From positions 15,976,502 to 16,040,501 of the forward strand of contig OY986972.1 of the NCBI GenBank assembly GCA_963920575.1: DNA of 64,000 nt, in the 5' to 3' direction. The translations under genes and the position numbers were made by a program. The DNA comes from Narthecium ossifragum. Its lineage: Eukaryota > Streptophyta > Magnoliopsida > Dioscoreales > Nartheciaceae. Under the pieces are notes generated by a model. It did no database searches and had not been told where the DNA came from. It was given only the letters and a program-made list of their open reading frames with translations. This document shows, piece by piece, positions 46,556-58,200 of the stretch (its first letter is position 1; each line of letters starts with the position of its first letter).

Positions 46556-49500
46556 ATGGCGCCACCAGCGAACAAAGATCGCATCGACATGTTGGAGCAA
46601 AACATGCAGGGGGTGCAGGAAGAGTTCGGCGCGATGCAAGAGGCGTTGCAACGCCTGGAGGAGGAAAACAAGACGAGCCGCGTCGAAGCCGATGCGAGAT
46701 TCAAAAAGATGGATGGCGTCTTGCGGCGTCTGGAAGAGGAGAACCAAGCAGCGCAACGGGAAGCGGAAGCCAGATCCAGGAAGACGGATGGGTTGCTAAG
46801 CGAGTTGTTGAAGATGCAGGGGAAGAAACTGTCTATGGAGGGGGAGGATAGGAAGGCGGAAAAAGACAGAGATTCTTATATGGGATTCTCGAATAAATCC
46901 GAGTACTGAGAAGACGAAGAGGGTCGGCGGGGAGGTCCTGCAGTGAAACTGGAGTTCCCTCGATTCGCGGGCGAGGATCTCTTGATATGGATGAACCGGG
47001 TGGAGCAGTTCTTCCGCATGCATAGAACCCCAGAGGACGAGAAGGTTCAGTGGGCGTCTTTTCACTTGGAGGGCGAGGCCAATCAGTGGTGGCAATGGAT
47101 CTGCAATCAGGAGGAACAGTCGGAGTTGTCATGGCCGGAGTTTCAGAGTGAGGTCTCGGCGCGATTTGGGTCGGTACGCTATATCAACCAGGATGAGGCT
47201 TTAGCGCATATCCGACAGACGAGTCCCCTGCGTGACTACCTACAGGAGTTTGAGATACTCGCAATGCGAGTGAGGGGCTGGCCGCAATCGGCGCTGATTG
47301 GAGCATTCTTGGGGGGATTACAGGAGGAAGTTGCTGATGAGGTACGCGTTTTTAGGCCACAGACCCTATGTGAAACCATTGAATATGCGCAGTTGCTGGA
47401 TGACAAGATACAGAAGTCACGGCGTCGCGGACGATTGGAGGCTAGCCGGCCGGCCAATAGGGGCGGATTTGGTACGACCTCCCTGAGTCGATCCGGCCCA
47501 ACAGCAGTGGTACTACCAGCACCCGCCCGGAACCGACCGCTCGCTAGCTCGCAGCCGCCTAACCGAGCACCACCACCAGGAGTCAAAAGGTTGTCTGTGG
47601 AAGAGATGCGGCAGAGAAGGGAGAAGGGCTTTTGTTTTAATTGTGACGAGAGGTTTACTCCGGGACACAAGTGCCAGAGGCCCCAGTCCTTTTGGGTCGA
47701 GATGGAAGAACCGGATGCAACCGACGGTGATCAAGATGGGGTTGAGCAGCCTTGGGGAACAGAGGAAAACAGTCCGAAGGAGGAAACAAGTGGCGATGAG
47801 AAGCCCACGATATCATTGCATGCGTTGACGGGTTATTCGGGGCCCAGAACAATGCGGGTGGTGGCCACTATCGGGCGTCAACAGATGACAGCCTTGATCG
47901 ACAGTGGGTCAACCCATAACTTCATCGACGAGGACGTAGCCAGCCGCCTGGGCTTGGAAGTTACGCCGATCGAAGAATTCGCGGTGAGAGTGGCGAATGG
48001 AGAGAAATTGTTTTGCAAGGACAAATATGTGGGCGTACCAATGGAGATCCAAGGCTACAGCTTCGTGACGGCTCTCTATCCAATTCCACTGCAGGGTATT
48101 AAAGTGGTAGTGGGGATCCAATGGCTTGAAGAATTGGGCTGGGTGACGTGCAACTGGAAGAAGATGTGCATGAAGTTCCAGACCGGCGACAAGGAGCGGA
48201 CAATCCAAACACGCCCAACAGTAGGAGCTAGCCGAACAGTGCCCCTACAGGTGTTGGAGCGGGAGTTCAGAGGAGGAGAGCTCTTTGCTCTCCAGGTCAT
48301 ACCCGAGCAAAAAGAAGGCGGGCGGACAGAGATACCGGCGGAGGTGCAGAAACTATTGGAGGAGTTTGGGCATGTAATGGTCGAGCCAGCGGGACTGCCA
48401 CCAGAACGGGAGTTCGTGCACAGGATTCCCTTGGCGGAGGGAGTCGAGCCGGTGAATGTCCGACCCTACCGGTATGCTCACTTCCAGAAAAATGAGATCG
48501 AACGGCAGGTGGCCGACATGCTCCAGTTCGGATTGATTCGACCAAGTTCAAGTCCATTTTCGTCGCCGGTTTTGCTAGTCAGGAAGAAGGATGGCACATG
48601 GAGGTTCTGTACTGATTATAGGGGGCTGAATAGGGTAACGGTGAAAGATCGATTTCCTATTCCTACGGTGGACGATATGCTTGACGAGTTGCACGGTGCG
48701 AGGTACTTCTCCAAATTAGATTTACGGGCTGGGTACCATCAGATACGGGTGTGTGAGGCGGATATCCACAAGTCTGCTTTTCGTACCCATAGCGGACACT
48801 ACGAGTATGTAGTCATGCTGTTTGGGCTGTGCAACGCGCCGTCGACATTCCAGGCTGCTATGAATACCCTATTCCGACAGCACCTCCGACGCTTCATCCG
48901 GGTGTTCTTTGATGACATCTTGGTCTACAGCAAGGAATGGGGCGCCCACTTGGAACATTTACGGTTAGTTCTCGACATCCTATCTACTAACAAATTCTTT
49001 ATCAAGCGTTCCAAGTGTGATTTTGCAAAGGAGGAAGTGGAGTACTTGGGCCATCTGATCTCGCAAGGAATGAGAACCGACCCTAAGAAAGTTGAGGCCA
49101 TGCAAGGATGGCCGACGCCCAAGACCGTGACGGAGCTACGAGGGTTTCTGGTCTTGACAGGGTACTATCGAAAATTTGTCAAGAGCTATGGCATCATAAC
49201 AGCCCCCCTAACGAAGCTATTGAAGAAGGGACAATTTGCTTGGGATCTGGAAGCGACCGCTGCTTTCAGTACCTTGAAGACGGCGATGTCAACGACACCG
49301 GTACTTGCTCTCCCAGACTTCTCAGATACATTTGTGGTGGAAACAGAAGCCTCGGGGATCGGCATTGGGGCAGTTCTGATGCAAAAAGGTCGACCAATAG
49401 CATATCTCAACAAAGCTATTGCAACTTCCAAGAAGAATTGGTCAGCGTATGCTAAGGAGATGCTAGCAGTCTTGGAGGCGGTCCGGCTCTGGCGGCTATA

Positions 49501-52500
49501 CTTGATGGGGCGCAGATTTATCATCCAGACAGACCAACGAAGCCTTAAATATTTTCTGGAGCAACGGGTGGTGACGCCGGAACAGCAGAAGTGGGTGTCA
49601 AAGCTCCTGGGATATGATTACGAGATCCGTTACAAACCAGGCAAGGAAAACTCAGCGGCGGATGCTTTATCTCGTCGTGAAGAGGAAGCGGCGGCGTTGG
49701 CGATTTCAGCTCCGACGGCCGGCATCTGGGAAGAACTACTCGTCGCAAACAGGGAGGACGAGTATTTGGCGGATTTGCACCGCCGGGCACCGGGCGGGGA
49801 AATAGCTTCGGACCGCCGGGCTACCAGAGGGACTCCCAGCTCGTTACGGGAAGAGGAGTTGTCGAAACGGGGGGGATTCATTTGCTATCAAGGCAGGGTG
49901 GTGGTGCCACCCGGGTCCCAACTGAGCCGCCGACTACTAAGGGAGTTCCATGATACACCTATTGGGGGTCATTCCGGGGTACTGAGAACCTACAAACGAT
50001 TGGCGCATCAGTTTTTCTGGGAGCGGATGCGCAAGGATGTCCAAGACTATGTGGCTACTTGCGACGTGTGTCAGAGGAATAAGCATGACACCAGGAGTCT
50101 GGCGGGAATGCTTCAGCCGTTACCAGTCCCTGCTCGTGTATGGGAAGAGATCTCGATGGATTTCGTCTAGGGGTTGCCACGGTCGACAGGGATGGAGGTG
50201 GTGATGGTAGTAGTGGATCGGCTGACAAAGTACGCTCATTTCATCCCCATGGGCCATCCCTATACAGCGGCCAAAGTGGCGACGACATTCATACAGCAGG
50301 TTGTCAAGCTACATGGAGTCCCGAGAAGCATTGTTAGTGACCGGGACAAGGTGTTCATGAGCCACTTCTGGCAAGAATTCTTCAAAGAACAAGGCACTAG
50401 TCTGAAGATGAGTACAACATATCACCCTCAAACGGATGGACAAACAGAGGTAACTAACAGAACACTTGAACAGTACATGCGATGCTTTACCAGTCAACAA
50501 CCTCAGCGGTGGACGGAGTTCTTGCCTTGGTCGGAATTGTCGCGCCCCGACCAGCGAAAGCCCAACCGGGCCGGGCGACGCGAACCGGAACCTACAAACA
50601 CGGAAAAAGAACGACGATGGTTCCCTCTAACCTATTGGTCTCCCTAGCAATTCACCAAAACTCCCTCAATTAAAACAACATTAATCAGCAAAACCTCGAA
50701 CCACAGATTTAAAACTCAAGTGTTAATATACAAATCCTCGGAGAGGGGAAGATTCAAAATACAACATCACTCCCGTAGGAGACTAACTAACATAAGGTAA
50801 AAGCAATAAACGATCACCACCTCTCAAAAGCCACCAGGCGCCGCCGAACCGCCAACCAACTGCCCGGTAGGGGCCACAGAGGAAGAACTGACGCCTGCAC
50901 CTGCAAAACGCAGCCCGGGTAGGTGTGAGCACTAAGCTCAGTAGGGATCTACACTACGACACACATAAGGAAGAGGGAAACGCAACAGTGTCGCCCTCAA
51001 GTAGAACCTGGGTGTATACAGGGGTCCCATAACCCCACCGCGTGTCCCTGAGGCCCACGATCATGGTCTTCCAGTCGGGCTGGTCATATGTCAGGTCATA
51101 CTCAGTAGCAGGAGACGACACTGCTAACTTTCAACAGGACCCTGAACACTGTTTGGTGGAAAAAGACACCACTGAGTAGGTAACTCCTTTACTCAAGAGT
51201 TTTAAGAATACCGGACACCGGCTACACCTCAGATCCGACTCGAGGCCGACACGACCTCTACAATCATCAAGCAACAAGTGCACCAGTCATCTAAGCTTAT
51301 CATCGAATCGACTAGGCACCACAATTCAAACCGGGTCCAAACAACCCAACCCCGGTCCTAGGGCTAAGTCCGAGCTTCCAGCCTCGGGACGGCGATCCAA
51401 AGATCACCCACGCCCTAACCAATGCAACTAATGCACACAACAACAATGCATGCTATGACATACACAGATAAGAATCAAAGCATGCAACATGATGTCAAGC
51501 ATCATATAAGTCTACTGGATCGCTGCAGCGGTACCACCAACCGCTGCCAGCCGATTCGCAGCGGGTCCCGGCATTACGACGGTACCACGACCGTCAACCG
51601 CGAACTCCTGCAACAGGAAGCAACCCCGAAAACGATGATGAACAATAAATAATATAATATTATATTCCGAAATATATTATTATATTCAAACACTCAAAAC
51701 CACTACTTAGGGGCTATTTGATCCCGTCGATCCGATGGCCAAACGACGTCGGATTCACGATCCAACTTAGCCACTAGTAGGTGAATATACCAGGATCATC
51801 ATATCCAAAATCCATAATCATCCAACGGTTGGATTAACGGGAAAACACTAATCAAAACCGTTAATCAAACTAACTTTCTAATTAATTGCTGCAACGCAGC
51901 CCTCCAGTAAAAAATTCATAACAAATCGTAGAAAAATTGAAAATACGACATAAGATGGAATGGAAAGCTAACGAATAGATCTACAAATCTTATGTTTACC
52001 AAAAGCCAAATCACGTACCAGCCGGCCGGAAAACACGCCGTAAGCCGGCTGTTCTTTAAGAACAGCAGAAAACCAGAAATCCGAGCTTAATCATGGAATA
52101 AACCTACTCAAATCTCAACCAAATAATATGAAACTCAAATCAGTAATTCTAATAGGCATAAGGAATCCAACAAAACAAGGATCAACAAGATCCAACGGCT
52201 AGATCTAGAGAAAACCCGAAATAAACACAGTAGGTATAACCCTACCTAGCTGCGCTTTCCTCGGCTGATTCCCCGCGATTTGATCACCAACAAGCCTCCA
52301 AACCACTTCAGGGATCTTCCTCTCGTTGTCACGAATCCAACGAGCCTTAGAACGCCGAAAAAGATGGTCGGAGGGGGGAGAATGGAGGAGAGCAAGGTGG
52401 CTGCCGGAAAACAGGGGAAGAACAGAGCTTCGGGAGAGAAAGAAGGAAGGAAGAAGAAAGAGAGGAGAAGGAGGAAGAGGAGGGGAAGAAAGGAGGGGAA

Positions 52501-53721
52501 AGGGGGAGGGGAAAGCCGGGGAAAGCCGGGGAAAGGGGCAGAAAGTGAGGGGAGGGGAGGGAAAGTCCTCCCCCCCTCTGACAGAGGAGAGCGACGGCCA
52601 ACGGTGGCTATCCTCGCGAAGCAGAAAAGCCACCGACGCGAGTCCGATCGGTCGCTCCAAGGAGCGATCGATCGTTCTCGCCCCGGATCAAAACAAACCG
52701 ACTTGCTCACGAGTCCGATCGATCGTCCCAAGGAGCGATCGATCGCTCAAGGGTCGTCAGCTGCCCAATGGCAAACTTTCTCGCGGCCGAGCTGGGATCT
52801 TCCGATCCCGGATCCACCTAGCCGTTCTAAATAAACACTAACACATACAAGGCCAGTGTGTGCACACGCGGGTGTGAAACAAACCAACAAGGCGTAATTT
52901 ACCAAATTGCCCTTGCGGTCTACAACGAGCCACAGGGGTAGAGGGGCAGGTCCTCACAGGAATACTAGTATAACACCACTTACCATAGTTCGACGGGTAT
53001 GACACCTTTCGAAGCAGTGTACGGACGTCCACCGTCGGAAATTCCTCACTACCTGGCCGGTGTTTCCCCTGTAGCTGAAGTGGATCGGGTCTTAGTTGAG
53101 CGAGATGAACTGATCCGGCTCTTCAAGGATAACCTACATAAATCTATCAACCAAACTAAACAAAGGGCGGACAAGCATCGGCGGGAAGAAACTTTCGAGG
53201 CAGGCGATTGGGTGTACCTGCGGCTTCAGCCATACCGCCAGACTACAGTTTTTCGTAGAGCACACCAAAAATTGGCCAGCAGATTTTTTGGGCCTTATCA
53301 GATTCTCGATCGAGTGGGGACAGTAGCATACCGATTGGCCATGCCGGAGTCAGCAAAAATTCATCCAGTGTTCCATGTCTCTTTGCTACGGCGATGGGTT
53401 GGGCGAGATGAGCCAATAGCTATTGAAGTGCCCCCATGTTCTGAAGAGGGCATCCCAATCTTAGCACCGGAGTTCATTCAAGATTACCGCTGGGTGAAGC
53501 AAGGGAGGCACTATGTGGCGGAAGCTCTCGTCAAATGGACGAGTCTTGGACCAGAAGACGCAGCGTGGGAGGAGGTTGAGGTACTACGACGCCAATTCCC
53601 TACTTTTGTCCTTGAGGACAAGGACAGTCTCCCGGGGGGGTGGATGATAGGCAACCACGACCAGTTCGGCTGTGCAAGCCTAATCCATGTTATCTCTAGT
53701 TGGGTCAAGAGTCCTAGTTGA
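46556..53721 (+). pseudogene. Reina gag-pol polyprotein, one frame with three nonsense codons
   Basis: One frame runs from ATG 46556 (MAPPANKDRID) to the chromodomain once the solo LTR is skipped. In order: coiled-coil gag start; gag core (LEFPRFAGED, ANQWWQW); zinc knuckle CFNCDERFTPGHKC at 47633-47674; protease DSGS at about 47899; RT (RFCTDYRGLNRV, active site FFDD near 48903); RNase H; integrase ([35 protein letters not shown]); GPYQILDRVG; and chromodomain (ALVKWTSLGPEDAAWEE, about 53515-53570). Stops lie at 46907-46909 (TGA), 50168-50170 (TAG) and 52966-52968 (TAG). No frameshift is needed. RNase H has VETEASG where ETDASG is usual, so one catalytic Asp is Glu. The last residues read into the 3' LTR. 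Confidence 0.93.
50538..52958 (-). mobile_element. Solo LTR, minus orientation, inside Reina integrase
   Basis: 2421 bp from TGTCGCGCCCCGACC to GCAGGTCCTCACA. GGAAT is duplicated at 50533-50537 and 52959-52963, and removing the LTR with one GGAAT restores the integrase frame. It is of the same LTR family as element A. It contains the AT palindrome pair at about 51653-51690 and GAGCGATCGATCG words at 52660-52750. Confidence 0.93.
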
Positions 53722-54021
53722 GTATTAATGCTAGTAGTAAGAAAAGGCTAGACTAGTATGTTATAGTTATCTTGATTGGGTACAGCCTATGCTGCTTGTG
53801 GCGTACGGCTTAGGAGAGACCAGCCGGACTATTGGACGGCTGAGATTAGGAGGTCGTTAGGGTTGGGGTATTTAAGAGTTGGAGTCATGTAATTTCTCTT
53901 TATCTTACTAATAGAAAAATCAGGGGTTTTTCAGCCATTAATTGAATTGAGGGGTTGTCTCTACCATTAACAGGGGAGAGATCTTGAGCCCTAGACAACT
54001 TCTGCGGCAAAGTTCTCATCA
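53645..54021 (+). repeat. 3' LTR of the Reina element
   Basis: 377 bp, TGATAGGCAA...TTCTCATCA, preceded by the polypurine tract and followed by the GAGTT duplication. It supplies the last codons and stop of the gag-pol frame. Confidence 0.95.
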
Positions 54022-54250
54022 GAGTTAAATGTGAATGACAACTCTCACATCTTAAGGGCGGTGAAATCCCAATATATTCAAATTACCTGAGAAGTTCTTT
54101 TTCCATAATTGTCCTGATTAGGTTATGACCATCATTTAAAATCTCAGAGCAGGCAATTATGAGAGATTTCAACAGTTTAGGGACTGGTATATTTTTCTTT
54201 GCGCCACTTTTTTGATTGAAGATTCATTTGGTATGAGCTTTTAGCATGCA

Positions 54251-54253
<3 letters not shown>

Positions 54254-54331
<78 letters not shown>
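54254..54331. repeat. (AT)n microsatellite
   Basis: About 39 uninterrupted AT dinucleotides in an intron of the rhomboid pseudogene. The open frames across it are artefacts of the repeat. Confidence 0.97.
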
Positions 54332-54333
<2 letters not shown>

Positions 54334-54838
54334 TCCTGTGAAGCTACGCACCTACATATGTGTGTGCATACTTACATACTTACTCAGGTGCATGCGTATG
54401 TATATACATACAGAGAGTACTTACATGCATACAAATAAATAGGTTGATATACAAAGAGGACCTTCACAACAGGACCTGGTTTGTGTGTTAATGTATAAAC
54501 CTCAATAGTTCACCTATTATGTACATATACATTGTCACGTGCTTTCTCATACTTTCTTGTTTATTCTTGTCCATATATGCAGGGTGCTAGTCTGCTGTTT
54601 ATGCAATTATGCTCCTTGATATTTTTCTCCATCCCAAGACTATTATGTGTCTTCATTTCTTCATACCTGTGTCTGTGATACTATTGGTGAGATCTGACAC
54701 TTAATTTCGTAATGCTATCATATTTATCTACTCACCATAGCTTATTTTTGAAGAGCTATGACAGGGAGAGCCGCTGATTGGGCGTGATTTATGGCTGCTC
54801 AAGAAGGTAGAATACTCTATAACCATGTCCCTTGAGGA

Positions 54839-56162
54839 TAGGGGTGTAGCCCACAGGCCCAAGCCCGACCTGAAAATTTTGGGCCTAAGCACAACATGGC
54901 TCGAAACCAAGCCCGATCAGACAAACTAATCCTGATCAGACCCGAGCCCGGTCAAGATTGGGCTGAGTATGGGCATGAGGCTACCCAACCAAAGACCGGC
55001 CCAAATCCAATTTAATATGCCCGATCACAATCCTGACTAGATATACGAGATTAGTTGATTAGCCCCAACTTTATTTACCAATTATAAGTTGAAAATGAAT
55101 GGGATTGAGATAACGTTAAAATAGGTGGTTTAGGTTAATCACCTAAAAGAGACATGATTAATCCCAAGCCCGACTGGATAGAGGAAGTGTCATTTTTTAT
55201 TTGTTTGACAAATGATGGTTTTTAATTGCAATTTTATCTATATTAATCCCCCACCACACACGTGGCTACATTCTCCTCCATTCCCAAAAATTCCTCCACA
55301 TCTCCCACATCCCCTCTACTTTCTAGGTACATGGGCCACCTTACCTTCTAAAAATTACACACTCAACTCCTTCCTCTTTCTAATATCCAGTGATGTTGGG
55401 CGACGGTTTAGGCCCGAGCCCGAGTTTGGGCATATAGTGGGCTGGGCTTGGGTTCGATCGATGAGGCCCAGCTCAAACCTTGTATGAGCTTGGTCTTGGG
55501 CAAAGGTTGGCCCGGCCCGAACCTGAAAATTTCAGGCTGGGGCCAGCTCGAGCCCGGTTGATGCAGGACCAAGTCCAGATCCAGACCGGGTTGAGCCCGA
55601 CCAGGAGAGGCTTCCAAGGCGATCTAGTCGCATTCGGACTCCATCCGTCCGACTCATATCGCTGTACGACCGTGACCGTCGGATGGGCATAACTTTCGAC
55701 TCCGATGTTCAATCGGGGCGTGCGACCAGTCGATTCGACCGGCTCGACGAGCCCGTCGAGATTCATCGGAGATCGAAGATCTCTCCATGACCTTGACCTT
55801 AAAATCTCCAGATTCCTTTTCCTTATGGGTTAAAATTCCGTTTTTGTGTAAAACTTTCCTTTTTAGACTGTTTATCGGTCTTTCTATTTTTGACATGTTT
55901 CTTATTCCTAGTCGGTTTTCTTCTCCTTAATTCCTGGTTTAGTTTAGTTAAGTCCTGTTTGAGTTCATGTTTGAATTGGTCTCTCCTTAACAAATAAAAG
56001 GAGGTTCTAGGGTTTGTAAGAGGACACTTTTTTGGATGAATAAAATTTAGGGTTGTTTTCTCCTCTTTGAGAAATCTGGTTGTCTCTCTCATAGAGAGGT
56101 CGGTTGTCTCTCCCGACGAGAGGTTCACGTTTACCTGTGCCACCGACCCATGGACACCCCTA
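54839..56162. mobile_element. Non-autonomous hAT-like element in the rhomboid pseudogene
   Basis: Ends are TAGGGGTGTAGCC and, inverted, TAGGGGTGTCCATG. The flanks CTTGAGGA (54831-54838) and CTAGAGGA (56163-56170) match at 7 of 8 bases. The first 750 bases are full of GGCCCGAGCC/GCCCGACC words. The last part (about 55975-56070) looks like a promoter/leader segment, with AAATAAAAGGAGG, CTAGGGTTTGTAAGAGG and GAATAAAATTTAGGG. No transposase frame is present. Confidence 0.6.
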
Positions 56163-56620
56163 CTAGAGGATATGGTTTTAGAACAAGTCCCTACGTGCAT
56201 CCCTGATGTAACTAATTTTCCTTCTTTGTAAAAGAAAGTAATGTCAGTAAGTTCAAACAAGAGTTTACTGGAATCATGTATAAGAGAATGAATTTATGAT
56301 ATGGTATTGTTTTAAGGCATCATAAAGAAAAGGCTCTTGGTTGTGATAATAAATTTCATGGCAAAACATAGGCGGAACAGATATGCTCAAATGTTGATAT
56401 CTTACATGTTTATTTCTGGACGTTTTGGATCAGATAAAAAATGAACACAGTTGCACTGATTTTTGCATATTAATTGTTATTGCTCTTCTCCTATCCTTTA
56501 CGGGGACATCGACACATCTCAACAGCAGCTCACCTAAGAGGCGCTCTAGTTGCTGCTATTGTATGGGTTAGAGTTGGGATGGACATATTAATTGTTTATT
56601 TCTTTCTTTCTTCTCAAAAA

Positions 56621-57281
56621 GAAAGAAAGAGTGATGCAATGAACACATAGAAGGCAAATCCAATTGATGCATTGAAGATTTATTTCCCACATGGAAACCC
56701 TTTGGTATTTCATAATTTGATTAGAGAACAGTATCAAGAGCTTTTTCTGAATTTCACGTTTTATCAAGGGCCTTTTGTTCTATTCAATTTAGTACCGCAT
56801 CACTTAAAAATCTGCAGTCTTCCACCATTGAAGAATCCAAGGATTAATGGATCTTCCAACGTTTTGCAATGATGAACATGAAACCAGATTGCAGCAACTA
56901 TACAAGCTAGCTGTTAGCTAATGTAGCCATTGAAAGCAATTCCATTCCGCAGAGAAACGAGAATGTCCTCTGAAATCCTAAATCCATTCTTGTATCCAAT
57001 GTTAAATGTGGAAAGATTAAAAAACAGAAGATTCTGAACCCGTAAAAAGAAGTACGCAGCAAATCAACAATGCTTGAAAGAAATATGTAGAGAAAAATTA
57101 CCAAACCACGGAAGGGTATATGGAGAGCACAACCGAAGAAACCTACCGATTACACAGACAAGCAATATTTATTAAGTACAAGTTCCAAATATTATTTCAA
57201 ACCAGTTGATTTTAAACGGAAGGAATGTCAACCACGCTTTTTAACAGATTGCAACCATTTATACAGCAGAGTACATTTTCT
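56621..57281. other. Intergenic between the rhomboid pseudogene and the SPIRAL1-like gene
   Basis: AT-rich. The two genes converge here, so this holds both 3' flanks. The stretch from about 57130 to 57281 is probably the SPIRAL1-like 3' untranslated region. An open frame at 56672-56872 resembles nothing I recognise. Confidence 0.45.
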
Positions 57282-58200
57282 TCAGTTACTTTCACCACCA
57301 CCGCCAAACAGGTAGTTCAGGGAAGAGCCACCACCTGGAGCCGCATGCACTCTAGTTGAAGGCCGATCCTGCATAGTGAGGATGTAAAGAATCCAAACTT
57401 AAACAACACACAAATAACAAGCAGGCCTATATAAACAAGTGCATGCATCTCATGCGACTAGTTGGTTTATAGCTGCTTCTCCAATATTACCACCCATGGT
57501 TAAAGGAGCAATCACAGAGATTTGACTCGAATATAGCATGGAGGCATATGAGGATCAGATAATAGTTCTCTTATTTGTCACTTCATTACCTACATCAGGC
57601 CACTATAGTGGATAGATGGGATCAGGGAGGCAAATACATGGGAATTGTGACAGGATAATGTGCATATGGCAATGTGATTCAGGTCAATATGAATGTATTT
57701 GCCTATACTAATGACATATGAACCTACAACAATAAACCAACAAATACAAGCATCTGCATTCAAATTACTACTGTAGTTATTTGTTTCTATACACTGCACT
57801 TATTGTGTATGCTTGATGCGGTAGCAATTTGGCTACAATTATAATAGATCTCCAGTATGACAACTAACATCATGCCAGTCTTGAATGAGGAAGCTATTGA
57901 TGTTTGGATAGGTTATGCTCAATAAAGAAGCTTGGAAAATGATCATGTAAGCAAAGGAATATAATATGAATGTTACGTATATGGCAAAACCAAAAAAAAT
58001 AAAGTGGGCGGTGTCAATTTATACCGTGATGAAATTTCCACTGTTCTCGCCTTCTGCTCGGAAGTAGCTGTTTTCAGTTTTCTCTTGAATGCCTGCTGGT
58101 ATGTGCTTGGTGCACTGACAGAAGGTTTGGGAGTCTCACCACTACTAAAGAGGTAACCCAAAGAACTCTCGCCGCCTCCACTACTGACTCCACGACCCAT
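57282..58200 (-). CDS. SPIRAL1-like microtubule protein, with an apparent frameshift
   Basis: Two exons on the minus strand, 58200-58025 and 57368-57282, have GT-AG borders. The first starts with the SPIRAL1 signature MGRGVSSGGGESSLGYLF. The last reads DRPSTRVHAAPGGGSSLNYL then FGGGGESN and TGA. These two repeats, both ending in G-G-x-S-S-L-x-Y-L-F, are the family's hallmark; the proteins are about 100-130 aa, bind microtubule plus ends and control directional cell growth. The middle (KHIPAGI, NSYFRAEGENSGNFIT) is also typical but lies in another frame from the start. One base is out of step near 58105-58120, after KPSVSAP. The usual variable Pro/Ala-rich linker is very short. It could be a young pseudogene, a sequencing error or an unseen splice. 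Confidence 0.8.

Larger units (their letters stand above)
46150..54021 (+). mobile_element. Reina-type chromovirus with intact LTR pair and target duplication
   Basis: Two 377-bp LTRs (46150-46526, 53645-54021) differ at 8 positions by my reading (about 2%). GAGTT flanks both sides (46145-46149, 54022-54026). Without the nested solo LTR the element is about 5.45 kb, typical of Reina. It has a primer site, a single long gag-pol frame ending in a chromodomain, and a polypurine tract (CCCGGGGGGGTGGA, 53631-53644). It inserted into the rhomboid pseudogene. LTR divergence suggests a fairly recent arrival. Confidence 0.95.
46008..56620 (+). pseudogene. Rhomboid-type intramembrane protease, broken by transposons and point changes
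   Basis: Exon-like pieces in order match the C-terminal half of plant mitochondrial/plastid rhomboids. Piece a, 46008-46130, reads FLLNFYIAGALGGSIYFLVH. Piece b, 54583-54686, reads AVYAIMLLDIFLHPKTIM and LHFFIPVSV. Piece c, 54765-54806, reads PLIGRDLWLLKK. Piece d, about 56501-56580, reads ISTAAHLRGALVAAIVWVRV. Borders of a-c are AG/GT. Rhomboids are multi-pass membrane serine proteases with the catalytic pair GxSG and His. Here the GASG site in b is one base short, so the frame breaks exactly at the catalytic serine motif. Piece a runs into a TGA (46131), piece d lacks an AG acceptor, and HLGG is HLRG. Two transposons lie in between. No N-terminal exons were found. Confidence 0.75.

Noticed and set aside
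54250..54438. Open frame over the AT microsatellite (Ile/Tyr repeats)
   Set aside because: Produced by the (AT)n tract; no coding evidence.
11202..56162. The two hAT-like elements have almost the same length (1325 and 1324 bp)
   Set aside because: Their interiors are different and one contains a nested MITE, so the equal length looks accidental.
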